From Gordius sp. MW1 (Eukaryota; Nematomorpha; Gordioida; Gordea; Gordiidae): a stretch of DNA of 64,000 bases. Below are positions 46,857 to 58,580 of this stretch, piece by piece. The notes under the pieces were generated by a model. The model had not been told where the DNA came from and searched no databases. It saw only the letters and a list, made by a program, of their open reading frames with translations. Each line of letters opens with the position of its first letter. Position 1 is the stretch's first letter. A program made the position numbers and the translations under genes. The stretch lies in the NCBI GenBank assembly GCA_964036665.1, contig OZ038529.1:23074060-23138059 (forward strand), read 5' to 3'.

Positions 46857-47782
46857 ATGAGTGAGCAGGTGTTATCAAACGATAATGACAAATTTAATCA
46901 AGTTTATAAGTTTTACCGTTCAAAGACGTTTGAAAGCCAGGAAATACACACATCATTTCAAACAGTACCTAAAGCCTCTAATTTCCTACTCTCTAATCAA
47001 GTCAACGAATTAGCTATAAATCCAATATCAAATTGGGCTATTCATACAACTGCTCAAGTACCTGGACTTTTATACATAAGAAATTTTTTTAATGATGAAC
47101 ATGTTGATTATTGGGTGGATAAGTATAAAAGATATTTTTGACATTAAAATATTAATCTATAGATGTTTAAACATATATACTAATCCTCCATATAAACGCA
47201 ATACAAAGCCAAAAGGTATAGAACAATGCCAATTATCATCCTTAAGATGGGTCACAATGGGTTACCATCATAACTGGGATACGAAAGTATAGTTTGTAAT
47301 ATGTAGTTATTGTTTTTAGATATATTCAGAGTCTGACAGATGCAAAATCCCATGTGAATTAGCCTCACTAGCCCATATTTTATCCTCTTTAATAACTGAA
47401 AATTTTGAAGCTGAAGCAATAATAATTAATTATTATGATAAAAAATCATTTATTAAAGGTCATGTTGATAGATCTGAGTTAAATTGTTCAGCACCATTAA
47501 TTTCCATAAGCTTTGGACTCTCGGCTATATTTTTGATTGAAAGTACTTAATTATTAACATCTTTAATTTTTTCTAGGTTTAAATGAAATTGTGCCAATAT
47601 TAATCAATCATGGGGATGTCTTAATCATGTCTGGAGATTCAAGAGTTGCAAAACATGCTGTCCCAAAAATAATTGAAAATTCATTCATTTTAAAAAATTG
47701 TGATTCTAACTTTTCAACAGATTATTTGCAAAAACATAGAATAAATATTAATATTAGACAAGTCAATCATAAAATAAATTAA
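46857..47782 (+). CDS. ALKBH1: ALKBH1-type 2-oxoglutarate/Fe(II) dioxygenase
   Basis: Four exons join in phase: 46857-47122, 47163-47286, 47320-47542 and 47577-47782, giving 272 residues (human about 389). Introns are 40, 33 and 34 bp. The start ATG at 46857 precedes FNQVYKFYRSKTFES, the ALKBH1 N-terminal helix. Then come VPGLLYIRNFF, SLRWVTMGYHHNWDTK (the substrate-side signature of ALKBH1), IIINYYDKKSFIKGHVDRSE with iron ligands His178 and Asp180, and HGDVLIMSGDSRVAKHAVP with the third ligand His231 and the 2-oxoglutarate-binding region. The final HRININIRQV matches the family C-terminus. ALKBH1 demethylates nucleic acids (tRNA m1A, and m5C oxidation in mitochondria). The protein is shorter than vertebrate forms between the N-terminal helix and the RWVT segment. 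Confidence 0.93.
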
Positions 47783-48230
47783 ATAAACAAACATATGGCT
47801 TTGCATCACATAAAGAGTTTTGTATAAATTTAAAGCCTTGTTCAATTATAATTGACTGTGTTAAGTGATTTAAATGGCAGGTGTAACAATTTGTTGTTGT
47901 TTAGAGTAATCTATAGTTAATATTTGCTTACTTTAGCATCTAGTCTTTAAACTATTGTTGGAAATAGACCTGGGTTTAGTTTGCTTGATCTTTGATTTTG
48001 GGCCACTAAACAATTACAGAACAAAGATTTTTAGTGCTTTTACCTCTAGGCTTAGTTAAAATTTGAAAAACATACCAGAGTTAAACATTAGTTATAGTTG
48101 AAGCAAAGGTCTACCAAACAAAACCCAGGTCTTTTTACACCACTATTTTAAACAACAACCTCATGGGCAGAGTCAGGGAGGAGCCAAAAAAATTTTGTAT
48201 AAATTTTGTTTATAAAATATTTGTTGCTTT
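47783..48230. other. ALKBH1 3' flank with a MITE
   Basis: AT-rich 3' flank, then a decayed GGCTGGGTTTTG-family MITE at 47952-48145 (ends CTATTGTTGGAAATAGACCTG and CCCAGGTCTTTTTACACCACTA). Confidence 0.65.
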
Positions 48231-48319
48231 CCGATTAATGCACTGGGCTCAACTTAAGACCACGGGCGGCCCGAGGGCCCGGGCCTAAAATAGCTTTAAA
48301 ATTCAGGCCCGGCATAATA

Positions 48320-48720
48320 GAGAAATAAGTAATCTTTAATGCTGTTCTTCTTTATCAGTTATTTGGTCACACAGTCGTGGGGTTCATTTTGATAAGTTTC
48401 TTCCATCTTGACCCGGTGAGTGTCATGTCTTGACTAACCTTTTTTGCTTATCTTTATCGACTTAACTTGCCCTTTCCACGTGACACGGGGTCGTCCTCTT
48501 CCTCTCTTCCCCGGTACCTTCATGTCCAGTACTTTTCGATTTAAGTCATTCGTGTCCCTTCTTACTAGTATTATCGGATAAAAGTTGCTCATAATCTTCT
48601 GTGGTTGGTGAATACTATCACCTCCCTTGCGACCACATGAAAAGAATATATTTTCATCATCCTACCATTTCAAGTTATCTTGGAAGAGTTTATAGATTAA
48701 AAAAAAATAATCTCTACACA
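48320..48720 (-). pseudogene. RTE-like LINE C-terminal fragment (reverse)
   Basis: On the minus strand the segment encodes KVPGKRGRGRPRVTWKGQVK-type residues, then KMEETYQNEPHDCVT. This is the same end region as the plus-strand fragment at 54100-54300 and related to the LINE at 15530. Stops present. Confidence 0.65.
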
Positions 48721-49284
48721 GGACTTAATCATTAACTAGGTAGATGCTGCAAATCGGCCTCTATTCTATCTCTACTCCTTCCTCGGTTAGAGGGAAAATA
48801 ATAAATTTTGTTATACATAGATCATGGCATTCCAACTTTCTTAACAGGTCATTTAATGTCTTAAAAGCGGTACAATCAAACTATTTCAGAAATAAGTACA
48901 AAGTTTATTGAAAACCTCATATTTTAAGTGCAAATTCAAAACTTTTTTTTTGTCTCTGTGGCTTTAAAAAATAAAGATAAAGGAACAGACTTTCTATGAG
49001 ATGGCTTCCAAAACTTAAAATAAGTTTTTTATAGTATAGTTATAGGCATCGTATACAAGGTTTAAAAATACGTAAGTATTGCCAAACAATGTTATTTTTA
49101 GGTAGAGACCTGCAAAATCGATTTTTTTAAGGCCCGGTGTAATGTTCAATTCGCGTATCGTTTGATATCGTGGAAGTCAATCAAACCGTCAATCATGTAT
49201 TTCTGCACTATAATTGCAAAAAAGATTATTATAGGCTGGTATAAATGTCAATCAAAAATTGTGGTTTGTTATACAATAATTTTG

Positions 49285-49440
49285 TTAAGATTTTTTAATA
49301 AAGGTTTAACATAATATAAATTAAGTTCATTAAATATTTTTTTAATAAAGGTTTAACATATTATAAATTAAGCTTCATTTAATATTTTTTTTAATAAAGG
49401 TTTAACATAATATAAATTAAGCTTCATTAAATATTTAATT
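49285..49440 (+). repeat. Short tandem repeat, about 50-bp unit x3
   Basis: TAATAAAGGTTTAACATAAT followed by ATAAATTAAG, (C)TTCATTAAATATT recurs three times in direct orientation. Confidence 0.8.
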
Positions 49441-49499
49441 TTAACCATTATAAACAAATTCAATTTATATGTATTAAGTTTTAAACTATTATAAGTGGG

Positions 49500-50739
49500 G
49501 AACTTAAATAATTATTTTATATAAAGGATCTTATAAACCCTGATGATCTTAGGTGTCATATATTTGGTTTTAATTCTTTTATAAGTGATCCAATCTATAT
49601 AAATTTAACTTATTAAATTTATTTTGCATCTGATAAAGCTAATATAAAATAATGATATTGATATTATTATTTTAATAAATATATATTTTTAGCCATTACA
49701 TATCATCTTTATTGGAAAAAGGCATATTTAAACCATGTTTTGTCAAATATCATTAGACATTGAAATAAGAATAATATATTTTATTTAAAGTAAATATAAA
49801 GTAAAAATAGTATAGTAACAAATAAAAATATTTTATAAGCAACTATCAAATATATAGGAATAGTCCCATTTTTCATATAATTTATAATCTCAGCAAAACC
49901 ATATTCTTCCATGAACTTAAATAATTATTTTATATAAAGGATCTTATAATCCCTGATGATCTTAGGTGTCATATATTTGGTTTTAATTCTTTTATAAGTG
50001 ATCCAATCTATATAAATTTAACTTATTAAATTTATTTTGCATCTGATAAAGCTAATATAAAATAATGATATTGATATTATTATTTTAATAAATATATATT
50101 TTTAGCCATTACATATCATCTTTATTGGAAAAAGGCATATTTAAACCATGTTTTGTCAAATATCATTAGACATTGAAATAAGAATAATATATTTTATTTA
50201 AAGTAAATATAAAGTAAAAATAGTATAGTAACAAATAAAAATATTTTATAAGCAACTATCAAATATATAGGAATAGTCCCATTTTTCATATAATTTATAA
50301 TCTCAGCAAAACCATATTCTTCCATGAACTTAAATAATTATTTTATATAAAGGATCTTATAATCCCTGATGATCTTAGGTGTCATATATTTGGTTTTAAT
50401 TCTTTTATAAGTGATCCAATCTATATAAATTTAACTTATTAAATTTATTTTGCATCTGATAAAGCTAATATAAAATAATGATATTGATATTATTATTTTA
50501 ATAAATATATATTTTTAGCCATTACATATCATTTTTTTTGGAAAAAGGCATATTTAAACCATGTTTTGTCAAATATCATTAGACATTGAAATAAGAATAA
50601 TATATTTTATTTAAAGTAAATATAAAGTAAAAATAGTAATAGTAACAAATAAAAATATTTTATAAGCAACTATCAAATATATAGGAATAGTCCCATTTTT
50701 CATATAATAAATAATCTCAGCAAAACCATATTCTTCCAT
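49500..50739 (+). repeat. 413-bp satellite, three near-identical tandem units
   Basis: Units begin GAACTTAAATAATTATTTTA at 49500, 49913 and 50326, an exact 413-bp spacing. The third ends at about 50739. The few differences I saw include CATCTTTATTGG versus CATTTTTTTTGG, and a TAATAG insertion in unit 3. Very AT-rich, no coding frame. Near-identity implies recent amplification or gene conversion. Collapse or expansion in the assembly is possible. Confidence 0.92.
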
Positions 50740-50784
50740 TCTATCAAATAAATGCTAAATTAATCAAAGTATAAATTTAGTAGT

Positions 50785-51260
50785 TAACATTTATAATCTT
50801 AGGAACTTACTTATTACAAACAAAATACTACAATTTCAACAATTATAAAGGTATACATTTAAAAAGGTAAATAACAAACTTTTGCATTAGCTTATATTTA
50901 TAATCTTAGGAACTTACTTATTACAAAATACTACAATTTCAACAATTATAAAGGCATACATCTAAAAAGGTAAATAACAAACGCATTAGCTTATATTTAT
51001 AATCTTAGGAACTTACTTATTACAAAATACAAAGTTTACTACAATTTCAACAATTATAGAAGCATACATCTAAAAAGGTAAATAACAATTTTTGCATTAG
51101 CTTATATTTATAATCTTAGGAACTTACTTATTACAAAATACAAAGTTTACTACAATTTCAACAATTATAGAAGCATACATCTAAAAAGGTAAATAACAAA
51201 CTTTTGCATTAGTTTATATATATTTATAATCTTAGGAACTTACTTATTACAAAATACAAA
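50785..51260 (+). repeat. Second tandem array, about 100-115-bp unit x5
   Basis: The block TTATAATCTTAGGAACTTAC, then TTATTACAAA, recurs at about 50790, 50900, 50998, 51108 and 51225. Each is followed by ACTACAATTTCAACAATTAT and AAAAAGGTAAATAACAA. Unit lengths differ through small indels. It follows the 413-bp satellite directly, so the two arrays may be parts of one element. Confidence 0.88.
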
Positions 51261-51264
51261 ATTA

Positions 51265-52430
51265 TATTGGTAAAAAAGTTTGCAAATTACGTGATCTCAA
51301 ATGAATGTCATTACGTAAAATAAAATGTATGTTTTTCCGAAATTTGAACCAATCATGTTAGTCAAAAAAATCACGTGATTGACAAAACAAGTACTTTTTT
51401 CGTGTTTTCAACGAATGTGGAGGCGTGGTTGACGATTACGCGACCTTAAACGCTACGTCGTCTCATACGCTACACCGGCCTAGACCCGGAATTTAAAATG
51501 GGAAATAGGCTCGGCCCGGGCCAGAATCTTAGCATCTTTAAAAATAAGGCCCGCCCGGAATTTTTATAATTGCAGGAATTTAATCAAACTCAATTTTGGT
51601 AAAATTTATAATAAAAAAATAAAACGCACATAATAAAATTATAAATCGATAATGGAACTATTTTGATGCAAAAAAAACACAGGCATCAAAAATTTTCGCG
51701 TTTAAATTTGTTCTCCGGTCTTCATAAATCCGGCCCGCTGACTAAAAACACCTCTTACTCGAGGCAGATGAAGTAGGTGTCGAAAAAATCTTAAAACAAG
51801 GGAGCTAAGCGCTAGAAATTGACCACTCTGGTCTTACCACTACGCCTCTGGATTTCGAATCAAATCGAATATTTTTAGTATTCCATTTGGATTCAATATT
51901 TTTATTTGAAAAAATGCTCGATTCGAGAGTCGTCCAATATTAAAATAATGATTCGAATTCGATTCGAAAAAAATTTTACGTTTCGTTCGATTATTTTTCA
52001 AGGTTTTTAATTCCTAAATATCGCTATAAATGAATTTATTCATAAAAATGCAAAGATTGAATAAGTAAATATTAAAGGCGAAATTGATAAAGTATCGATA
52101 TTTTAGTGAGTCTTTGTTTGTTATATAAGGCAAACTTGGACGATGATTGCAGGTTGCAAATTCGATGATTTATTATGGTCCCAAACCATTAACTTATTTT
52201 TATTCTTCAATATCAAAATTATTTAAATTAATATAGTCGTCAATTAAAAGTTCGCCTATATGGCATAAATTAGAGTTTATCTATTATTTAGTTTTGGTAC
52301 CCGTACAATGGGTTATTATCTTGTTTCATTATAAGTCTAGAATGTTTACGTAATAAAATCTCGGCATATATATAAGGTTAATGCATCTTTCTAAAGATCG
52401 ATTAAACACATATGAAGATCCTTTTGTATT
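51265..52430. other. Decayed repeats, no gene
   Basis: Contains GGCCCGGGCC blocks at 51480-51730 and an ATTCGAATTCGATTCGAA-rich palindromic patch at 51855-51995. No coding segment recognised. Confidence 0.45.
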
Positions 52431-52449
52431 TCCTTAGATAATTCGATAG

Positions 52450-52900
52450 GTCGCTTGAGAACAAATATTTCATCGGAAGATGACCGTCCAGGCATGAACC
52501 CAAATACCCAAATTGCCGTTCATCTATTTAGGGTATTTCCGCAGTTTAGCTTCTATTCCACACCATACGACCTTAGCCTATTTTCGTAATCATGTCCGCC
52601 ATAGGTTGAATACCCATTTTTGTCATGAGAAAGTCATTTCATTATATGGTCAAGCTTAGTATACCCCAAACTCCACCATATCATTCGCATTTCTGTGGCT
52701 TTTAAAAGCTTTCCTTCCATGGTGTTTAATGCCCATGTTTCACTTCTATAGAGTAACACTGGTCTTACGATGGATTTGTACGCTTTGCTCTTCAACCACA
52801 TTGGCATTTTCTTGTCGCACATTACACCGGATATACTGGCCATTTTACCCATCCTTTTTGGATCCGGGCATTGACTTCTGTTGCGCAACCTCCCTCACAT
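52450..52900 (-). pseudogene. RTE-like LINE fragment (reverse)
   Basis: Minus-strand frame 52634-52888 encodes KSIVRPVLLYRSETWALNTM, then LLKATEMRMIWWSLGYTKLD, the conserved C-terminal end of the LINE reverse transcriptase. Continued by weaker pieces to about 52450. Confidence 0.78.
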
Positions 52901-52974
52901 CGAGTACTAAAAATTTAAATTACTGTGTAAATTTTTTAATAAATTTCTATATTAATTAATGTTAATTTTGCATG

Positions 52975-53320
52975 GGGGGGGGGGCTCAGACAAGTTGATT
53001 CTATTTTTCACGCTATTTGTATTAATTTTTTTCCCCGCTTAGGGGGGCGGGGGTGGCAGCTGCTTCCCCTGCCCATAAATGCCTAAAAAATTCATACGCC
53101 TAATATTTTTATTAATAAAATAATTTATAAATATAACATTTGGAGTAAAATTTTGGTTCCCAGCTTTGATGCACTTTTGACACCAGCTTAAAGGATTATA
53201 TGCAATAAAGCAGTAGCGTAGACAGGGGGAACGGGTAAGTGGGAAATTTTCCCCTCCCCCTCTTTTAGCTAAATTTTTATTAAATTTTCTCTGATAAATA
53301 TAAGAGTATTGTATCTTTTT
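52975..53320. repeat. G-rich MITE fragments
   Basis: GGGGGGGG at 52976, GGGGGGCGGGGGTGGCAGCTG at about 53043, and AGTAGCGTAGACAGGGG at 53210 resemble decayed ends of the GCGTAGCC family. Confidence 0.5.
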
Positions 53321-53360
53321 TTAGTTTGTTATTAGATTATCGACAAAATAGCTTAATCAT

Positions 53361-53460
53361 TAATTATCTTTTTTCGAATTCACTTGTCAAGCAAAAACTT
53401 GAGTGAGCATTAATTATCTTTTTTCGAATTCACTTGTCAAGCAAAAACTTGAGTGAGCAT
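53361..53460 (+). repeat. Exact 50-bp tandem duplication
   Basis: 53361-53410 and 53411-53460 are identical (TAATTATCTTTTTTCGAATT, continuing to GAGTGAGCAT). Confidence 0.95.
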
Positions 53461-53499
53461 CTTTTCCATAGGATTTCCTGACCCTACCTGCACTAGCCG

Positions 53500-53760
53500 T
53501 TCGAAATTCGATCCGGCCCGAGCGATCTTGGAACGGACTCAGGCAATTAATAATAAAATTAAGACACGGGTTCGGGTCGGGCCTGATAGAATGTCCCGAC
53601 TCGATGCCGGTCCAATTCAACGTCAATCAAATAACCAATAATAAAATATGATTTAAGTTAACATAACTGGATAAAAATAAAAATATTCTACCGGGCGCGG
53701 GCTCGGGTCGGGCTAAAATAAAAAAAAAACCATATCGCGCTCGGGTCGGGCTCGAATGAA
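53500..53760. repeat. CGGGTCGGGC-rich repeat
   Basis: GGTTCGGGTCGGGCC and GCTCGGGTCGGGCT motifs repeat, as in the GGCCCGGGCC patches elsewhere. Confidence 0.45.
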
Positions 53761-53764
53761 ACAT

Positions 53765-54345
53765 GGGAAGTTGCGCAACAGAATACAATGCCCGGATTCA
53801 AAAAAGATAGCTTAAATGGCGAAGAATAACCGGTGCAATGTGCGACAAGGAAATGTCAATATGGCTGAAGGCAAAGCTTACAAATCCATCTTAAGATTGG
53901 TGTTACTCTATGAAAATGAAATATGGACATTAACACGACGAAAGAAAAGCTATTGCAAGCCACCGAGATGAGAATGATACGGTGGAGCTTGGGGTTTACT
54001 AAGATAGACCATATGACGAATAACTCTTTCATGACAAAAATGGATATTCAATCTTTAGCGGACATGACGAAATCGTCTAAAGTGGTATGGCATATACTAT
54101 GAAGGGAGAGATGTAAATCGAAAAGCACTGGACATGGAGGTACCGGGGAGGAAAGTAAGAGGACGACTTCGTGTCACGTGGAAATGTCAGGTCGACAAAG
54201 TTATCAAAACTAATATAAATCAATACATGGCACATACTTGATCAAGATGGAAGAAACTTATCAAAACAAAGTCCACGATTGTGGGAACAAATAATTGATA
54301 ATGAGGAAGAAGAGAAAACATAGGGCTTGGGGTAAGTATGAAGAT
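53765..54345 (+). pseudogene. RTE-like LINE C-terminal fragment
   Basis: Across frames: LRNRIQCPDS, KAYKSILRLVLLYENEIWTL, then EVPGRKVRGRLRVTWKCQVD and SRWKKLIKTKSTIVG. Parallel to the minus-strand copies at 52450 and 48320, with many stops. Confidence 0.75.
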
Positions 54346-55411
54346 AATACCTTTTTGAATAGTTGGCTTGGGATATTCGTAATGAAAAGAAATAGACTAT
54401 AACACTAATTTAATTTTTGTAATTCTAGCATTTTAAATCACCGATCTTAAAGGTTCAAAAGATCACCAATGTGTTCTTTAAAAATATAAGACATAACTGA
54501 CTAATTGATTAGCTTAAATAATCTGTTTGTATCACTACTAAGAGGTAATATATCCGCCCACCACTCACATTTTAGTTTTATCTTATTTTTTGCCAAAATA
54601 CTTGTCAAACAGTGCTTATTTCTAACTTGAGTTAAACGACTCCATTGAGTAAATCCAATAATTTTAGATAAATATCGAAGTGTCCAAGCCTCTTTAATAA
54701 CTCTTAAAGGGACTATAACATCCCTTTGTTTGATTGTGTCGTAAAGATTCTTATTTTAAAAGCAACTTTACATTCTTGAAAGCTGTTTAAGGAAACTTAA
54801 AGTTACATTTTATTTATTTCGCTTAATTGACGAGTAGATTTACAGCAGTAGTTCGCTATGGTAATGATTGCACCAAAAAAGCTACCATAACAACCAATTA
54901 AGTGTATAGAAGTCCAACATATTTCATAAAACATGCCATATTTTTATTGTATTATGAAATATAAAATAAAGGGTTGGGGCGTGGGGGAATAAATAAGTAC
55001 ACATAGGATACAAAAACGAATGTCAATCTGCATTAACAACTCGGCTTTTTGTTTACAACAAATTAATAATGGGAACAATATTATTGAAGATAATAATATA
55101 GTAGAATTAATAGTTATAAACTTAATACAAAAATCTTCATAAATATAATGAGCATACATGAGAAAGTGAATAGACTCTTTTGATTTGTTTCGATTGAAAT
55201 AATATAATGGTTTGATATAAATTATAAGTTATAAAATTTAGGAATGAGAGATTTAGAGGTATTTGATTTAGCATAGACGTAGTCAATATATAATTTAATA
55301 AATAAGCAATGTAAGAAGTGTATTTGGTTCATGCTGTTAGATCATCATAAATTTGATAATTATTAACAAACACATATATTTAATTTATGAGGCAAGTGTT
55401 TAAAATCTCCT
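54346..55411. other. AT-rich gap 3' of the protease gene
   Basis: No gene recognised. Includes the 3' UTR of the minus-strand metalloprotease, probably near 54950-55400. Confidence 0.4.
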
Positions 55412-58400
55412 TTATATTGCAACAACTTCTCCTTTATAACAAATCCTGTCTCCTATGTCATTTATCGGTGTGCCATCAATAACATCCCCTCTTCCAGGAG
55501 ACCTTGATTCCCGATTAGTATAAACAGTAAAACCAACGGTCTTCACCGTTATTTTATCGCACCATAGTTTGCAAGTTCTTTCTTTATCTTAAATAATATA
55601 AAAGTAATTTTGTCAAATTTCTCACAAAAAATATGTGACAAAAGTTTAAGAGTTATGAAGTGCTAATAGTCCTGCTTTAAAACGTCTATTTTGAACGGAT
55701 TGATTAATTTACATACATTAATATAAAACTAAGGACATACCTCTAAAAGCCTGTGTAATGTTGGCATCTTTTTCAAAAGGGTATAACTTAGCCTTGATGC
55801 ATGCTTTTTTATTTAATTCGGCATATTTGGCAATTAGGGATTGTACATTGTCGTAATTCTAAATCAAATATAATAAACACAAATTCATTCAATGAACATT
55901 ATATCAAAATTATGTTAATAAAAATAAAGGGTTCTTTACTTTGGTATTTTTCTCTACTTTATAGTTCAACCCTTGGCAATACAAACCTCTGAGTTTTGCG
56001 TTTCCCCTATAAAACAAATATTATCTTATTAGTATGATGTCACACAATATTTATCTTGTTTTGTAATTATTTCAGTAAGTCACTATTAGTAACGACATGA
56101 TAGAAATTTGGTTACTTGGGGAACACGCAAGTTCGTTTCAACAGTTGCAATTCACTTTTTGCTCCAAAAACCTTCACATATTTCCATTCGGACCATTTTC
56201 CAGGTTCTGCCCGCGACACTTTCTCATCGCTTTGGCAACGTCCTCTCTTGCAAATCTAAAATTTGTTAGAGTGTATAAAACAGAACAAGGCATATTTCTT
56301 AAAATGTCTAAATTGCATAGCAACTTACCTTAGAACCGTTTAGCACAATCCTCTCAATACCATTTTGATCTAATTCACATCGTGTTCCTTCGAGAGGTGG
56401 TCCATTGTTGCTATATATATATCCTGTTTGAGGATGGTAGCATTTGAGGATATCACATGTTGTGCTCTAATTGAAAATAAATTAAAATAATAAAAAAGTA
56501 ATTAACAAAAGTACTTCGTCGGATACAACGCCTTTGTATTTAGGATAACCTTGCTTACACTGTTGATCAGGTTCAACATATAGACCGGGGTAAGTTACAA
56601 GTGGTGAAGACTTATTAATTGAATTTTGGCTTAGACACTCGGCGTTGGGATTACTATAAATCATAAAACATATTTTTAATAATTGCTTCTAAAATCTCAG
56701 TTTAATGCCTGAGAGTTTAATACGCACTAAAAGTTCACGTATTTTAAAATATTGGTTATTAATTTAAGTCGTACAATTAGAAATTGTATATAAAAGCGTT
56801 GAAGTGTAACCTTACAATTAAAACTTTATTTTAAGAAAGGCTTCATTAGCGCTTTTATTATTCCTATACTCGCAAAATGGAATATTATAAAAGATTTGGT
56901 AGATTATTAAAATTTTACCTCAAGGTTTTTTGGATTGCCTCTCGACTACACCTGGACCACAAGTGATTTTTAATACCAACAACATCATAGTGCATGACAC
57001 CACCTTCATTTATATCCATACAAGGCGTGTTTTCATGATCGTGTTTGCAATTCAATCTTTATGAAAAGGAAAAATATAAGATGTAATCAGATAAATTATC
57101 ATAGCATTTATAAGTGTTTTATAAGAATAATGAGATGTGTTCTCTTACAAGTGACCAATTTCGTGAGCTATAGTTGCACCAGTGCTTACTCCAGTAAATT
57201 GGATTGTGGTCGCTGAAATCTTGTCCGAACAAATGCCATTTAAATAGGCTAATCCTAAAATATATTAAGTTAGCAACCTTGTTAAACGATCATTTACATT
57301 CAGACAAATGTTTATAGAGTATTTAACACTTACCGACGCTTGAATTTGATGGCGATTGAAGGAGACTATAACGTAAAATGTATAATTAATTAAAGATAAA
57401 CCAAAGAAAGTAAAGAATATTACGTAGATATCAAAATAGTGACATCCGATCTGCTTTTTTGGGATTGACGAAATTCTGCTAGCATATCTAAAGAAGCATT
57501 AAAATCTCCGGGTCGAAAGTAACTTTCCTGGTATAGGTTAAATTTAGAATTATTTTTATATATTTAATTTAAAACACATATAACAGCATTTATATCAATT
57601 ACATCATATTTCTTTATGGCTCCTAATTTTAAACCGATATCAACGCCAATTGATGGATCTTTATAGATGGTATTAGCCTATTAAATTAAATTTGTAAGTG
57701 TATTGGGTAAAACAATTATTGTCACGTAGATATATTTATGATCTATTTTGGTACTTGAGCGGCAGCATATAGGAGATATTTTTTAGGGATTTCGTCTACG
57801 TCTTTAGTTATATAAAAATCTGTTTCAATCAGATAAGCATTTTGAGTCGTCCTAGACAATTTTTCACTTTTCTGTCCCGCTTTAGCTGAATTCTTGTGCA
57901 TATCTAAATTAAACGTTAGAATTGGAAATTCTTCTTAGATATCTCACTTAACATTGATTTTAATTGTGGCGTATATGAGGCGTCGCTAGGTACTATTCCA
58001 TATTCCGCACGTGTTAAAACATGCTTACCGCTAGATGTTGAGTTAGGGCGTAATGAGAAATGTTCGTTGCCAAAAGTGAATAAAGCATCCTTTTAAATGC
58101 ACAAAAACGATTAAAAGTTATGTGAATCAAGTATTTTATACGGCTATGATAAAAATACCATTTGTCCATCCTTTAAAGTCATAATGAGTGGACCTTTCTT
58201 TGCATTACCAATTCCCGGATTCTTCAAATGCTCTATCTCAGAAGTGACATACCCTTGATACATGTCATTCTCAAGATCATAAAAATATTCAGGACTCTCG
58301 AAATCGGATTCAAAATTGTCTGAAAGAAACTTTGATGACTTCTCAAAGACAATGAAAAGGTCGGATTCTGGGATCGAACTTGAAAGACTTTTAGCCTTTT

Positions 58401-58580
58401 TAGAAGGGAGTTGGATATGTGCAACTTGGACATCGTATTGATTAGAGGTGACGGGTGGTAGTAAAGTCGGATATACAACTACTAAGCCTGCGACACCTAT
58501 AAATATAGTTATAATAAAAAATGTTAGCCGTCACCTTGGATAACACCGAATATGGATATAATGACAAATTTTAAAAACAT
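55412..58580 (-). CDS. Secreted ADAMTS-like M12B metalloprotease
   Basis: Fifteen minus-strand exons join in phase into about 635 residues: 58580-58535, 58496-58159, 58089-57948, 57903-57755, 57677-57603, 57527-57424, 57365-57334, 57254-57149, 57056-56919, 56653-56515, 56466-56329, 56255-56116, 56006-55940, 55858-55741 and 55587-55412. The start opens a signal peptide (MFLKFVIISIFGVIQG). A prodomain follows (YDLENDMYQGYVTSEIE). The catalytic domain begins near NAYLIETDFYITKD. It carries HEIGHLLNCKHD, with zinc ligands His326, 330 and 336, catalytic Glu327 and Met-turn Met352 (GGVMHYD). Next come a disintegrin-like module (CDILKC, PPLEGTRC, KICKRGRC), a weak thrombospondin-like stretch (GKWSEWK) and a Cys-rich end (CKLWC, DGTPINDIGDRICYKGEVV). 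This is the ADAMTS order. It would act on matrix or, in a parasite, host proteins. One exon is only 32 bp. Confidence 0.92.

Noticed and set aside
49285..51260. CRISPR array
   Set aside because: Repeats are direct and contiguous without spacers, units are 50-413 bp, and the DNA is eukaryotic.
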